Origin: Nematopogon swammerdamellus
Lineage: Eukaryota; Arthropoda; Insecta; Lepidoptera; Adelidae
Direction of reading: 5' to 3'
NCBI GenBank assembly: GCA_946902875.1
Contig: OX336336.1
Span: forward strand, 28,723,558-28,787,557
DNA: 64,000 bases
Shown: in pieces, positions 21,050 through 31,870 of the stretch
Layout: each line of letters starts with the position of its first letter
Position numbering within the stretch: the stretch's first letter is position 1
The notes under the pieces: model-generated
What the model was told of the DNA's origin: nothing
What the model saw: the letters and a program-made list of their open reading frames with translations, nothing else
The model's database searches: none
Position numbers and translations under genes: made by a program

Positions 21050-21258
21050 ATACAATACTAGCTTTGGCACCAGGCTATAATAAGTAATAATCGATCGCTT
21101 CTCTTAGATTCTCTCTCTCTCTTCTGTCCATACTATACTTTCTTTGATACTGCTCAGCCCTAAGGCTATTTAGCGTGATGAATGATGATACAGCCTCAAG
21201 AACTACTATTTCCATTGGTGCTTATGGCATCAAAATCTGTTCAGTGGTTCCGGAATTT
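21050..21258 (+). mobile_element. Dispersed repeat R2c, head of the hexanucleotide array
   Basis: Shares ttctgtccatactatacttt and ctgctcag.c.taaggctatttagcg with 25890-26215. The GAGATA array begins at its 3' end. Confidence 0.65.
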
Positions 21259-21829
21259 AGAGAGATAGAGATAGAGATAGAGATAGAGATAGAGATAGAG
21301 ATAGAGATAGAGATAGAGATAGAGATAGAGATAGAGATAGAGATAGAGATAGAGATAGAGATAGAGATAGAGATAGAGATAGAGATAGAGATAGAGATAG
21401 AGATAGAGATAGAGATAGAGATAGAGATAGAGATAGAGATAGAGATAGAGATAGAGATAGAGATAGAGATAGAGATAGAGATAGAGATAGAGATAGAGAT
21501 AGAGATAGAGATAGAGATAGAGATAGAGATAGAGATAGAGATAGAGATAGAGATAGATATAGAGATAGAGATAGGGATAGAGATAGAGATAGAGATAGAG
21601 GTAGAGATAGAGATAGAGGTAGAGATAGAGGTAGAGATAGAGGTAGAGATAGAGATAGAGATAGAGATAGAAATAGAGATAGAGATAGAGATAGAGATAG
21701 AGATAGAGATAGAGATAGAGATAGAGATAGAGATAGAGATAGAGATAGAGATAGAGATAGAGATAGAGATAGAGATAGAGATAGAGATAGAGATAGAGAT
21801 AGAGATAGAGATAGAGATAGAGATAGAGA
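21259..21829. repeat. (GAGATA)n microsatellite, about 95 units
   Basis: About 570 bp of GAGATA, with GAGGTA variants clustered at 21595-21660. The two long open frames over it (alternating Ile-Glu and Tyr-Leu) are artefacts of the repeat. Confidence 0.97.
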
Positions 21830-22016
21830 AAATATTTTCTTATGTAAATTGTACTATCTCCATAAAAGTAACAATTGGATAGGCGACCTTCGAAGCTGTA
21901 CAGAATTATGTCTACGTTTGACAAACCATCCGGTTAGGCAAGCCACGCCAACGGCGGCGACGGCGCGCGGCGCGGCGTAGCGCGCTAGCGCGTAGTAGTT
22001 TTCATAAGGGGTTTTT

Positions 22017-22205
22017 CATTAATTGCGATCCTTCGCATTGGAACTTTGAAAAGCGTGTAATCGATAGATATATAGCGTCATTTTGCTATAAAAATTCCAT
22101 TTAAATTCTCTTTAGTTTCTGAGATCAAATCTTCAAAGTTCACGCGAAAGAAAAAATCGACATTTGGTTACCGTATAGTTTGTACAGAAAATGATAAAAT
22201 TTTTG
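22017..22205. repeat. Dispersed repeat shared with 12353-12563
   Basis: Second copy, same orientation. It lies just downstream of gene C exon 1. Confidence 0.6.
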
Positions 22206-22272
22206 AACCACGTCATGAAATTAATATGGCGAGAGTTAAAGGGTTAAATACAAGTTGGTGCAATATACATAC

Positions 22273-22328
22273 CTTGTAAAACTTATCCCCAACAATAATA
22301 AAAACATATAATTACTAAATACTGCCAT
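22273..22328 (-). CDS. Gene C exon 1: start codon and signal peptide
   Basis: This short exon encodes MAVFSNYMFLLLLGISFT plus two bases of the next codon. It has a polar start, a hydrophobic leucine-rich core and small residues at the end, as in a secretory signal peptide. The ATG has A at -3 and G at +4. The exon ends at a strong donor (AAG/GTATGT) in phase 2, which matches the one-base start of the next exon. It is far too short to stand out as an open frame and was found by searching for a phase-2 signal-peptide exon upstream of exon 2. The link to exon 2 is inferred, not proven. Confidence 0.72.
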
Positions 22329-22895
22329 ATTTTCTTCGATTTCGTTAATATTAAAAACAATAAATTCTTAAAATAACATGCGAAAACCTTCGATAGGGCA
22401 CAGCACACTCTTACACAAATGTTAAAGAAAGTGGAACGAGTTTTATATCTTGTTGCCATTTTATCTTCAACACTATACACTACAGTCAGAATAAAAATAA
22501 AATTACTAAATAGCATATTATAGCATCTTTAATAAACGAAATCACGTTATTGTGTTCAGAGATTGGTATTATTCAAAAATATTTAAGTAAATATTGCAAA
22601 AGAGGCATCATTACATTAATTTTTGAAAAATAAATCAGAAAATCTGAAAATTAATTTTTGCGGCATGCCTCAAAGACAACCCACAAATCGTGCAAAAATT
22701 TGGAAAATTCTTAAGATTATTAAAAATTATAAAATAAGTTTCTCATAAATACTTATCAGCAATTTACACAGTTTTTACATTTTTTTTTATCTAACTCCGT
22801 GCCGTCACGTCGTCGTCGCTCCGTCTCACCGCCGCGACGGATCGCGGCTCAGTGCATGCACTCTGTCTGCCTCGTGCCCTCGTCCAAGCAATAAA
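22329..22895. other. Region upstream of gene C, no clear promoter
   Basis: AT-rich; likely contains the 5' UTR and promoter of gene C. I could not place a TATA box or initiator with confidence. A GC-rich patch with CGTCGTCG lies at 22800-22850. Confidence 0.35.
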
Positions 22896-22897
22896 TG

Positions 22898-23165
22898 CAT
22901 TTTTAGGGTTCCGTATTCAAACGGACGCCTATAACTACTAATCCTACGCCGTCTGTCTGTCTGTCCGTCCATCCGTCCTAGGGCTGTAGCGTTTGGACCG
23001 TAATAGGTAGCCGGTTGAAATGAATATGTTGTTATTATGGCGGATGTGCAAGCAAATAATAATAACAAAAATAAAAAATTAAGTCGTCCCCATACAAGAA
23101 ACGTTCCAAGAATAGATTAGTACATATTCACGCTACTTAATAATAGATGGCGCCACAGTATTTGT
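22898..23165 (+). mobile_element. Repeat R3, truncated
   Basis: Starts tttttagggttccgtattca and ends in the atggcgccaca region. Confidence 0.65.
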
Positions 23166-23526
23166 TATGTTTTGTTTCAGCCAACTAGGGCCATGTAAAT
23201 CTTTATTTTCTTAAAAGTAAACTAATATAAATTACAACTAAAAACACGGGTACATTGGAAATGACTTTTAGGACGCATTCAAATATGCTTGTATTTGAAT
23301 AGCGAGTCGTCGACTGTGAGCGTGAAAATATTCTGGTGTGGCTGAAGGACGAACTCAACAGCTAGCGAACAACGTGCACCTGTTCACTATATAATTACTT
23401 CTACTCTACTCCTCTAAATACTAACATGTATTCATATTTTAAAATGTGATTATAATTTACTTGCTTTTTCATACTGAAATATTATGTCAATTTTAACAAA
23501 TTAAATTAAAATTCTTAATTTTCAAG

Positions 23527-24225
23527 CCTGACCAGGAATATATGAGAGCTGTCAAGATGGAGCCACTTTTTAGATTTATATAGCAACATTCAGTATAGTA
23601 AGCACATATTGAATTGGCCGATGTTTTTATTCAAAATGTACTTTTGCACTGAAATACACAATAAGATATACAAAATGTATTTTAATTTAATGCATCTTTT
23701 ATATATATTTTGATGTCAATGTAAAAAGAACTAGCCTTGATATTTACATGTTCACAAATTTTTTTCCATGTATCTGCAGATATGTCCTGAAGCAAAGTGT
23801 ACAAATTATTAAAAAAAATATTAATCGACCTTGCTGAAACACTAAACTTTTTAATAAAAATTCTAGTTCAGAAAAACTTAACCTAAGCTATTTTTATTCG
23901 AACGTTTCGTATTTTTGTAAATTCAAAAAGTGTTTTTTGTTCAGTACTAATAATATTTACGTCCCTCTTTTGTTTGCTATTCGGTAAATAGATGCTTGAG
24001 ATACACCTAGATAGAACAAAAAATAATTACCTAATTGTACATTATGGCGGCCAATTCATGACAATCTCACTACAATGACATAACGTTTTACCTAAATGTC
24101 AGTTCAGAAGCAATTTTGACATTGACAACAGATTATCAAGCATCAAACATAATTGTGGCCAGTGTAAGAAATTAGTTCCAACGAAATTCCGCAATATGGC
24201 GGCCCCTCATATATTCCTGGTCAGG
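23527..24225. mobile_element. Non-autonomous TIR element, about 700 bp
   Basis: The 20-bp end cctgaccaggaatatatgag at 23527 is perfectly inverted at 24206-24225. The interior is AT-rich without coding capacity. No clear target duplication seen. Confidence 0.7.
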
Positions 24226-24375
24226 CGAAAACCATTTTACCTACTCACACTGCAAGATAAAGACAACTCGTAACTCGCGTAACGGAAAAAAAATCATAAC
24301 TCCAAAATTTTTCACTTTTTTCAAACAATCAAAAAAACGTCCCCAGATATTGAGTGAATCTACAATAAAAAAAGC

Positions 24376-24857
24376 CACAGTTGCACTCCGGGAGTGCAGG
24401 CAGAAGTGAAAACTTTTTGTATTTCCGAAAATAATTCTTAAGTAAAAAATAAAAAAAAAAAATTAAAAAAACTAAACACCCTAAAAAATTGAAACACCGT
24501 AATATTGCTTAAAAAAGAAAACAAAAGAAAAAAAATTCAAAAAAAAATTCAAAAAAAAATTGAGGGATTCGAAGCCATGGTCAAAAAATACAAATCCTAC
24601 ACTCTTACCATTGAGCCAAGAAATCACATAAACGACCAAACGAATATCGGATTCCCTTGATTCGCTTTCGGCGTTACTGTCACTGAGAGACGAACAGAAT
24701 TGATCCCGAGCCATCGTAACTTAATCCTTAATGCAATGACTTAAGGTCGCATTTTAAAGAATAAAAATAAATCTGTCGCTTTTCGGGATCTGTCGCGAGT
24801 CTAACATTTTTTACCCACCTAAAAAAGTGCCAAGCGCTGCTAAAGAAGTTTTCACTT
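24376..24857. mobile_element. TIR element M1-related, contains a tRNA-like segment
   Basis: Ends gcaggcagaagtgaaaac and gaagttttcacttc, with tttttacccacctaaaaaag near the right end matching other M1 copies in reverse. The interior differs from the other copies. Confidence 0.55.
24558..24625 (-). ncRNA. tRNA-like sequence (SINE head or tRNA relic)
   Basis: The minus strand has an A-box-like ttggctcaatggtaagag and a B-box-like ggcttcgaatccc at tRNA spacing, followed by T-runs. The acceptor arms do not pair, so it is not a functional tRNA. Confidence 0.5.
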
Positions 24858-25254
24858 CAAAAATAGAAAAGTTTAAAATATACACTTAGAAATATGTTTA
24901 AAAGTTACCTTTTTAAACCCCCTAAAAACCAAGGCTATTTTTTAATGGTTTTTTGCGAAGTTCTCAAAAAATCTCAAACTATTTTAGTTTTGACGTGATA
25001 ACGTCTTATAAATTGGTGAACACCGGCTGCATGCACGAATATCACGTCACGTTCCATCTGAGCCTGTGTGTGCAAGCGAGAGCGCGTAACAAGCGATAGA
25101 GAGGCACAATCGGCCCAAGCATCGGCTTGTAAAAGTACCAGGGCCGCAGAAATTAACACGATACCATAATATCTGGCCGGTAGGAAAATATTTCAAATTT
25201 ATAATATTCATGAAACAAGGGTTACAACCCATGTTTTTAGTGATATAGTTTAGT

Positions 25255-25310
25255 GACGATAGTTTTATGTGATAACGTCATACATGACGTTATCACGTAA
25301 AACTATCGTC
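25255..25310. repeat. 56-bp near-perfect palindrome
   Basis: Two 28-base arms with no spacer, centred at 25282/25283 and containing gtgataacgtca on each side; the arms differ at one internal position and at the centre. Confidence 0.8.
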
Positions 25311-25885
25311 CGTAAACCGACTTTACAGACAACCAATTTTTTTTTTACAATCTTGCAGCCCACCTCGATACGCGTCATTTGACCTAAATATTTACGTAGC
25401 CTTAAAACTCACGACACCAGCGCGAATTGGCACTCTCGCTCGAAATCGGGGACATTTCCAATGTCAAAAATTTCCTCCAATTCGACCGTGGCGGCGTCGT
25501 CGTCGCCCCAGCAGCGGGCCATATTGATATATATTAAATGTCTAAAATTACTTTTTCTCCACTTGTGTCTACGGGTCCTAATAGAATTAATTTTGCTTGT
25601 CCTGCGTTTTATTTTAAAAAATTAGAAACAAATTTTTTTCCGTGATTATCCAATTTAAAAAGATTCCATACCATTTACGAAACAAATTACCTATAATTGT
25701 TTATAATCTAACGTCAAGTAGTAGAAATTTATTTACACACATGCTTTTCTTTATCTTTTACTCTTGTCTCTGAGACACTTGTGTCATCAGGAGATATATT
25801 ATAGCTATTTTATTAGATAGGTGCTTACATAGAAACTGTAACCTTCACTACTTAGTTATTTACACCTGTGCATACTTTATTTATA
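25311..25885. other. Intergenic, no recognised feature
   Basis: AT-rich sequence with no family match that I can see. Confidence 0.45.
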
Positions 25886-25889
25886 TTGT

Positions 25890-26215
25890 TATTAGTTTTT
25901 GCCCGCGGCTACGCTCGCGGTAGACTCGGTTTATAGTAAATCCGATTTAAACATAAATATGATAATAATATGATGGCTTTTATTATATTCTATCTCTCTC
26001 TCCCGTCCATACTATACTTTCTTTGATACTGCTCAGTCTTAAGGCTATTTAGCGAGATGGCCTATAGTGTTCCTCAAGAATTACTCATCGCATCAAAATT
26101 TGTTTAGTGGTTCCGGAGTTTACCTTAAACATACATACCTACTTACATCCATACAGACAGGCGTCATCTTTTATAAGAAGTAGAGAGTAGAGATAGAGAT
26201 GTTAAGAATAAGACT
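25890..26215 (+). mobile_element. Dispersed repeat R2c with short GAGATA tail
   Basis: Same family as 21050-21258; the tail here is only gagtagagatagagat. Confidence 0.62.
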
Positions 26216-26364
26216 AAGGCCCGAATACATAATGCGCACTCACAATGCTTCTTACGCTCAACTCAGTAAAGTCGGTCTCCAGTCTTACTCGGGCTACGCT
26301 CGCCCGAGTAAGACTAAATCCTGTTCATAGACAAAATGTTATGAACGTCTTCTTGCTGCCTGCG

Positions 26365-26650
26365 TTTCATTTTCAGGTTTCCTGTCCCGTACGGAAGCCT
26401 ATTACAATGTCCGTCTGTCTGTCTGTCTGTCGGTCTGTTCCACTGTTGTATTTTTATATCCATAATAGCTAGCAGGTTGAAATTTTCACAGGATATTATG
26501 TGTTATTTATTATGGTGGTTAAAACAACAAATAATAAAAAATAGAAAATGTAAAAAATTAAGGAGGGTCCCAATACAAAAAACGTGTATTATACGGAACC
26601 GTCAAGGCGAAGCCGAAGTAACCCGGACCAGATCATAACATGATTTCTCT
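26365..26650 (+). mobile_element. Repeat R3, diverged
   Basis: Has ttttcaggtttcctgtcccg, GTCT repeats and ttgaaattttcaca. Confidence 0.6.
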
Positions 26651-26982
26651 TGTTTTTAAACTTCTTAAATTGTTTTCTGCTCCAATATCCACGAAAAAAC
26701 AGCTTCAACAACAATTATGTTATATTCCGGTTTCTTCAGTAATCAATGGAATATGTATGTACTTTCTTACTTCACTTGCCTAATTACTTCATTCTTATCG
26801 CTGGAAGTGTTCCTACCTGTTTATCTGCCTAAAACTATGTCTGGTTCTTGTTTTTATAAGTTCTTATTCTTAATACTGTATTTGTTAGTTAGCTGGCGAG
26901 ATGTGGGATGCTTTTGTTTGTGTATTATTGCTGATTAGTTTAGGATATATAAATAATTTATTATATTATATAATGTACAAGC

Positions 26983-27226
26983 TGTGCCCGCGGCTCCGCC
27001 CGCTCTCATATTTCACTTTACTGCTAACCTCATAAGCCAATTAGCGTGATAGTAAGTAGCCTATAGTTGATGGGAAGAATCAAGCTATCCGTAGAATTTT
27101 GTTTTATTAAAATCGGTTCAGTGGTTCTCGAGTTATAAGCGGACAGACAGACATACACTCAGACACTCACACACTCAGACACTCAGACAGAAAGCAGACG
27201 CTGGATTTTATTATAGGTAAGGACTA
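26983..27226 (+). mobile_element. Dispersed repeat R2a
   Basis: From acaagctgtgcccgcggctc to gattttattataggtaagga. Confidence 0.72.
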
Positions 27227-27240
27227 TTTAAACGCATAAT

Positions 27241-27460
27241 ATGTCAACTGAATCTGACTCTGAAACATACTTTTCTGCTAACTCTTCTACTTCCAGGGAA
27301 AACTATAGTGATGCGGAAGATTCCATCTCTAACGAACCCCACCTTGGTGACACCTTATATGATACATTCTCAAAATTTCCTAACAATTTCAATGTGTGTC
27401 ACATAAATGCCGAGATTATTCCTGCACACTTTTCTGATCTCCTCGCCACTTTCATTAAGG
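27241..27460 (+). mobile_element. Non-LTR retrotransposon, start of endonuclease ORF
   Basis: The open frame begins with a Ser/Glu/Asp-rich leader and reads FNVCHINAEIIPAHFSDLLA, the start of an AP-type endonuclease domain. It then runs into an inverted segment. Truncated and non-functional. Confidence 0.65.
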
Positions 27461-27715
27461 GATCTAGTCTAAGTTTGTGGGAACGGATGTCATCTTCAAC
27501 AAGGCAAGTATTAAAGTCACCTAATAGAACCAGATGTGTACTGGGACGTATTTATAGCTTCCACATGGGGGGTGTTCTGACGGAATAGGGATCGGCTCAA
27601 CTCAATAAAGATTCTAGTGTTCCTGTTGAGTCGTTCTGTATTTCGGCCTAGAGGGGTACCGATACTGAAAGTTCTATAATTGTGTGGCAGGCAGGTTGAA
27701 TTCGACAAAAAAATT
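27461..27715 (-). mobile_element. Non-LTR retrotransposon, inverted middle part of the endonuclease
   Basis: The minus strand carries HLVLLGDFNTCLVEDDIRS, containing the endonuclease GDFN motif, with upstream frame breaks. It lies head-on against the plus-strand fragment at 27241-27460. Confidence 0.55.
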
Positions 27716-27720
27716 CTTTA

Positions 27721-29040
27721 CAGGGTGTTCGGCACATCGACCGACAAAATTTTTTTGTAGGTAAGTGGGGTCATTTGCCATATTTTGACCCATGATACCT
27801 CTTGTCAAAAATCACGTGTTATCGAGATACAATTTTTTTTCTTTATTTTTGAAAATTACCAAAATTCCAGTTTAAAACCCTTGTAACTTTTTTGTTTTTG
27901 ATTGTATCAGCACGAAATAAAATTTATTGAATTTTACGGTGTATGCTTGTTCTAGAAAAAATATTAATTGATGAAGAATATTAATACCACGAAAAGGTCT
28001 TATGACCTTCCTGGTCAAACGTTTTTTTTTTCAGTCCCGAGAACGAGTAAAAATATGACAGAATCTTAATTTCTTAAGTTATTTAAAAAAAACTGACAGC
28101 AATTAATAGCTTCATTTTCTTTTAAAAAATTCGCTAGCTTACGCCCTTTCCAACCATATACCACATGTCATACAAATAATTCACTATGTGGTCAAAATTA
28201 GGCACACAGACAGAACAGAACGACAACACGGGCTTCGGGCACGGCTTCCCGTATTGAGAGCTTTTTCGGGAGCATTTTCAAATTTAGAGGGAGGTCGAGA
28301 GCGGGACTGGTGGTTTCCCCGCGTCCTAGTCAACGCAGACTAGCTGACGAGGGCTTGATGCGAGCCGAAACGTGAAGCATGCGCGGGAAATTTAGAGTGG
28401 CCACTCGCTAGTCCCGTCTACTGCCGATGGGCCCGGATATGTTCGGTGAAGCCATCGCAAGCTTAGTTCCACACCTTCTATATACCGGTCGCGCGGGCAC
28501 TCTTGCAAATTATCCTTAATTTTGTCGTTCTGTTCTGTCTCTGTGCCTAATTTTGACCAACGAATTAAAAAGTAGAATGTCGTTGATTTTGACCCCATAG
28601 TGAATTATTTGTATGATATACCGTTGGATACCATTGGAAAGGGCATAAACTAGCGAACTTTTTAAAAGAAAATGAAGCTATCAATTGCTGTCAGTTTTTT
28701 TTATGAATTAAGAAACTAGGATTCTGTCATATTTTTCCTCGTTCTCGGGACTTTGGGAGGTCATAAGACCTTTTCATGGTATTAACTTCATCAAATAATA
28801 TTTTTTCTAGAACAAGGATACATCGCAAAATTCAATAAATTTTATTTCGTGCTGATAAAATCATAAACAAGAAAGTTACAAGGGTTTAAAGCTGGGATTT
28901 TGGTAATTTTCAAAAATAAAGAAAAAAAATCGCATCTAGATAACACTTGACATCTGACAAAGGGTATCATGGGTCAAAACGTTGCAAATGACCCCACTTA
29001 CCTACAAAAAAATTTGTCGGTCGATGTGCCGAACATCCCG
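27721..29040. mobile_element. Fold-back DNA element with about 500-bp terminal inverted repeats
   Basis: Left end cagggtgttcggcacatcga; the right end is the inverse of it with two differences. The arms (about 27721-28233 and 28530-29040) align along their length with scattered changes. TA occurs on each side, as for Tc1/mariner-type insertion. The 300-bp core (28234-28529) has no transposase. Confidence 0.8.
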
Positions 29041-29092
29041 TATAGATGAAGTTTGAAAATTTCATTATATCTAGTGTAAACTGCGTGTCGAA

Positions 29093-29118
29093 GGGGGGGG
29101 GGGGGGGGGGGGGGGGGG
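29093..29118. repeat. Homopolymer of 26 G
   Basis: An uninterrupted G-run followed 12 bases later by C-rich sequence. The exact length may be unreliable. Confidence 0.8.
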
Positions 29119-29250
29119 TCCGGACCCCCTAAACCCCCCCCCTTATATACGTCGGTGGATGTGTATATTCTGGAGCATACTGCTTTAAGAGAAGTTCAAT
29201 CAAATTGACTGAAGTATTCAGGAAGTATGTAGTTAATTTGAGGACGACAA

Positions 29251-29340
29251 TAAAAGACACTGAGTAGGAGTTTAGAGTGGTTGAAAGTTCTTGAATTAAC
29301 TTTCAATCACTCTAACTAAACTCCTACTCGGTGTCTTTTA
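29251..29340. repeat. Inverted repeat with about 39-bp arms
   Basis: Arms 29251-29289 and 29298-29340 pair with one 4-base bulge and an 8-base loop. Confidence 0.8.
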
Positions 29341-29581
29341 TATTCAGCAGAGGCAGAATATTCTGAAGGAGATTTGCTAATAATTTTGTAGGAAATGCTG
29401 CCCGGTAAACACCTTGGTGGGGACCCTTTCTTGGTCCTGTCATTCCGCACAAGCTGATAGCCGGGAAGAGAATAAGAAGTCGACGGCAGGGTGGGTTTGC
29501 AACGATGATGGTGTCTTTTTGCTCTGTGTGTGTTACTTACTTTTCAACATCGACACAAAGGAAACCTACTGAATGAAGGTA

Positions 29582-29720
29582 GCGCCATCTATGTGCAACA
29601 GCTTGTAACTGACTCACAATGTTCTAGTGTGAGTGCTCCGCTTCTTCATTGTCTAATGAAGGCAGAGCTCTGACATCAGAAGATTGTCATTCAGTTACAA
29701 GCATTTGCACATAGATGGCG
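29582..29720. repeat. Imperfect inverted repeat, 30-bp arms
   Basis: cgccatctatgtgcaacagc at the left pairs with gcatttgcacatagatggcg at the right. Confidence 0.65.
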
Positions 29721-29747
29721 TTCACTATGTCAAATTTTTTATTTTTT

Positions 29748-29955
29748 GTATTTTTTTTTTATTGAAAACGCGCCATGTATCGCTGAGACCATAAGGTCTA
29801 ACGACGCGACGCCCCCGTGGACGTTCGGACGTATGCGGGGGTTGCGAATGGCATGCTGATCTGACAGGTTCACGCCTCCTTTGAAGGAGACGAGACTGTA
29901 CTTGGGGGGCAATGTATGGGCAGGGAACAAAAGATGTATAACTTCTCACACGGTT
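29748..29955 (-). mobile_element. Jockey-like non-LTR 3' end, diverged
   Basis: Shares gttgcgaatggcatgc and tcacgcctcctttgaa with 39230-39560. Confidence 0.5.
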
Positions 29956-30151
29956 AAATAAGTACATTAAATTATAAATAAAAAGTAAAAATTATGTGTT
30001 ACAAAAATGTTAAAAAACGTTTTAGATATCTTCAAGTACTGTTGGTTAGGCGAAGAAAACGCGTTCACGTAAGTACAAAGCGTAAGTATAGATAATTTTT
30101 ATTGAATATTTTGTACTCTTTCATTATTTGTCGAAGTAGTAAACCAAGTGA

Positions 30152-30557
30152 GCGGCGGGTGGCCGAGTGGTTTGGGCATCGGCTTCTCATGCGGGAGGTC
30201 CGAGGTTCGAATCCGGTCGGCGTGTACCAATGAGTTTTTTCTGACGAAAAAATTTACGTGCATACCTACACCCGCTGCTTCACCGTTCGGAACCGGTGTA
30301 AAACTGTAGGTCCCTTCCCTTGCCCCTTACTAGGTGGTAGGCTCAAATTGTAGCCGACTAGGTTGGTACCACCGTACTGGATGTAAGATGGCCGCAAGCC
30401 ACCTCGGTTGTGTTCTCCTCTAGTCCAGTATAGCCAGCAATCCAGGGAAGTCTCCGGTATGGCACCTACCTTCTCGGAGGTGATATTGGCTGGTTAGAAC
30501 ATGTGCTTTGGCCCCTCTGACACAGCCACCCAAACCGGATTACATAAAAAAAAAAAA
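30152..30557 (+). mobile_element. Complete tRNA-derived SINE family S2
   Basis: The head gcgggtggccgagtggtttg contains an A box and gaggttcgaatccggtcggc a B box at tRNA spacing, with atgcgggag between them, as in a Ser/Leu-type tRNA. The body ends caaaccggattacat with an A-run. This is the reference copy for S2 in the window. Confidence 0.82.
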
Positions 30558-31187
30558 GTATTTAATTGGACAGCTGGCATCTAATAAAACTAAATTTAAC
30601 CACCGAAATTACATTAATATTTGTGCACTTAAGGCGGTGACAAACGCCAAATACGCAAAACATGCAAAAAGTGCGACAAAGAAGGTCCAAAACTGACCAA
30701 TTGACACACATTCAGAAAATTAAAAAAATACCAACCTATATTTTGGTTCCTTACCAACAAACTGCATTGCTGGTTTTTTTAATAATGAGTAAAAGTAAGT
30801 AATAAACATAAAATTAAAAATATATAAAAAAAGCATGAATTTTTGAAAATCTGAGTATGTGTGTATTATTACAATTTTACAATACCACCGATTCAAAGGT
30901 CACAAAGCTCTGAGAAAACTCTATTCAATTTGTTTTATTATTTTATCCACGAAAGGAGATAAAAATAAAAAACAAAAAACGCCTACATGAAATTATTGAC
31001 GTAATTCTTCAGTCGGAAGGGTAAAATTTTTGCCTTCGTCAATTTAGCAGGCACTTCAATACTAGATACAATTTTAGTTCCGGGCTCGCTTGCTCGCTCC
31101 TGCCCTGCTGCGCCCGCGTGTCGGTCGTCATTTCTGTCTTCTGTGTTTGGATCGAATGGAAAAAAGATAGGTAGGTTAGGTATATTT

Positions 31188-31568
31188 GTACCGTGTGGGA
31201 TGGTAATTTAAAATAATAGCCCCACTGCATCTCTCCCCGTGCATGTCGTAAAAGGCGACTGAGGGATTTTTTTATGTAAACTGACACAGTTTGCTATATC
31301 ACCTATAACATCCGTGATGTCAGCCCATAACACCGGGTGAACTTAGGTGCCATGTCAGTGCTTCCCTTTGGTCGTGCCGGCTACACTAAACTGGACGGAA
31401 AATACAAACTATTTCGGGATATGACTCCCTTCTTTTTTTCCGTCCAGTTCAGTGAAGCCGGTACGACCGAAGAAAAGCACTGACATAGCACCTACTTCAC
31501 CAGTTGTTACGAGCTGACATCTCGGATGTTGTATTGTAGGTGATGTTGCCACCGTGTCATTTTCCGTA
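31188..31568 (+). mobile_element. S1 SINE interrupted by a reversed S1 fragment
   Basis: Head X at 31188-31265, a reversed S1 tail at 31266-31413, then the plus-strand body at 31414-31568. Confidence 0.55.
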
Positions 31569-31719
31569 CCAGTATACAGTACGACCATATCAGTAATATC
31601 TCTCTTCTGTGGTATCTATCAGTATACGCTCCGGTACGTAACTTGACGGGGCGTTATACGCATGGCTTTCGTTGGTATAACCACAGAATAACTAATAGGT
31701 ACTGTGGTATAACGCTGTC

Positions 31720-31741
31720 TGCGCCTCCCGCGCCTCCACCG

Positions 31742-31773
<32 letters not shown>

Positions 31774-31870
31774 CGCCTCCGCACCGCACGCTGCTACTGA
31801 GTTACCGCACCGCACCGCACCCCACCGCACCGTGCCATGCTGCCGCCGCGCGCGCCGCGCGCGCCGGCCG
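31720..31870. repeat. GC-rich CCG/CCGCA repeats
   Basis: (CCG)n followed by CCGCA-type and GCGCGCC repeats in otherwise AT-rich DNA. The Arg/Pro-rich frames over it are artefacts. Confidence 0.75.

Larger units (their letters stand above)
334..22328 (-). other. Gene C: secreted inosine-uridine preferring nucleoside hydrolase, 3' end outside window
   Basis: Seven coding exons were assembled (22273-22328, 19717-19818, 16597-16696, 9811-9985, 8354-8470, 6712-6845, 334-526), together 877 nt or about 292 residues. Every junction agrees in phase. The family hydrolyses the N-glycosidic bond of ribonucleosides to base and ribose using a calcium-bound active site. Visible hallmarks in order are a signal peptide, the metal-binding DSDAGADDAMAI loop, TTAHGNVD, FGRDGLGD, GVLTNIAL (the Thr that usually ligands calcium), AEFN (ribose-binding triad) and LDPAVVA (C-terminal Asp ligand). 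Oddities are Ala for the usual Pro in the Asp loop, IGAGN where the family has an MGG-type motif, and Leu where many members have His just before the DP pair. The last exon must lie left of position 1. Introns are filled with SINEs and other repeats. Family assignment is firm; substrate preference is unknown. Confidence 0.9.

Noticed and set aside
21175..21924. Two open frames of more than 220 codons with Ile-Glu and Tyr-Leu repeats
   Set aside because: Both are translations of the GAGATA microsatellite on opposite strands.
30152..30235. Functional tRNA gene
   Set aside because: It has A and B boxes but forms the head of a SINE with a body and A-run, and the acceptor stem is not intact.
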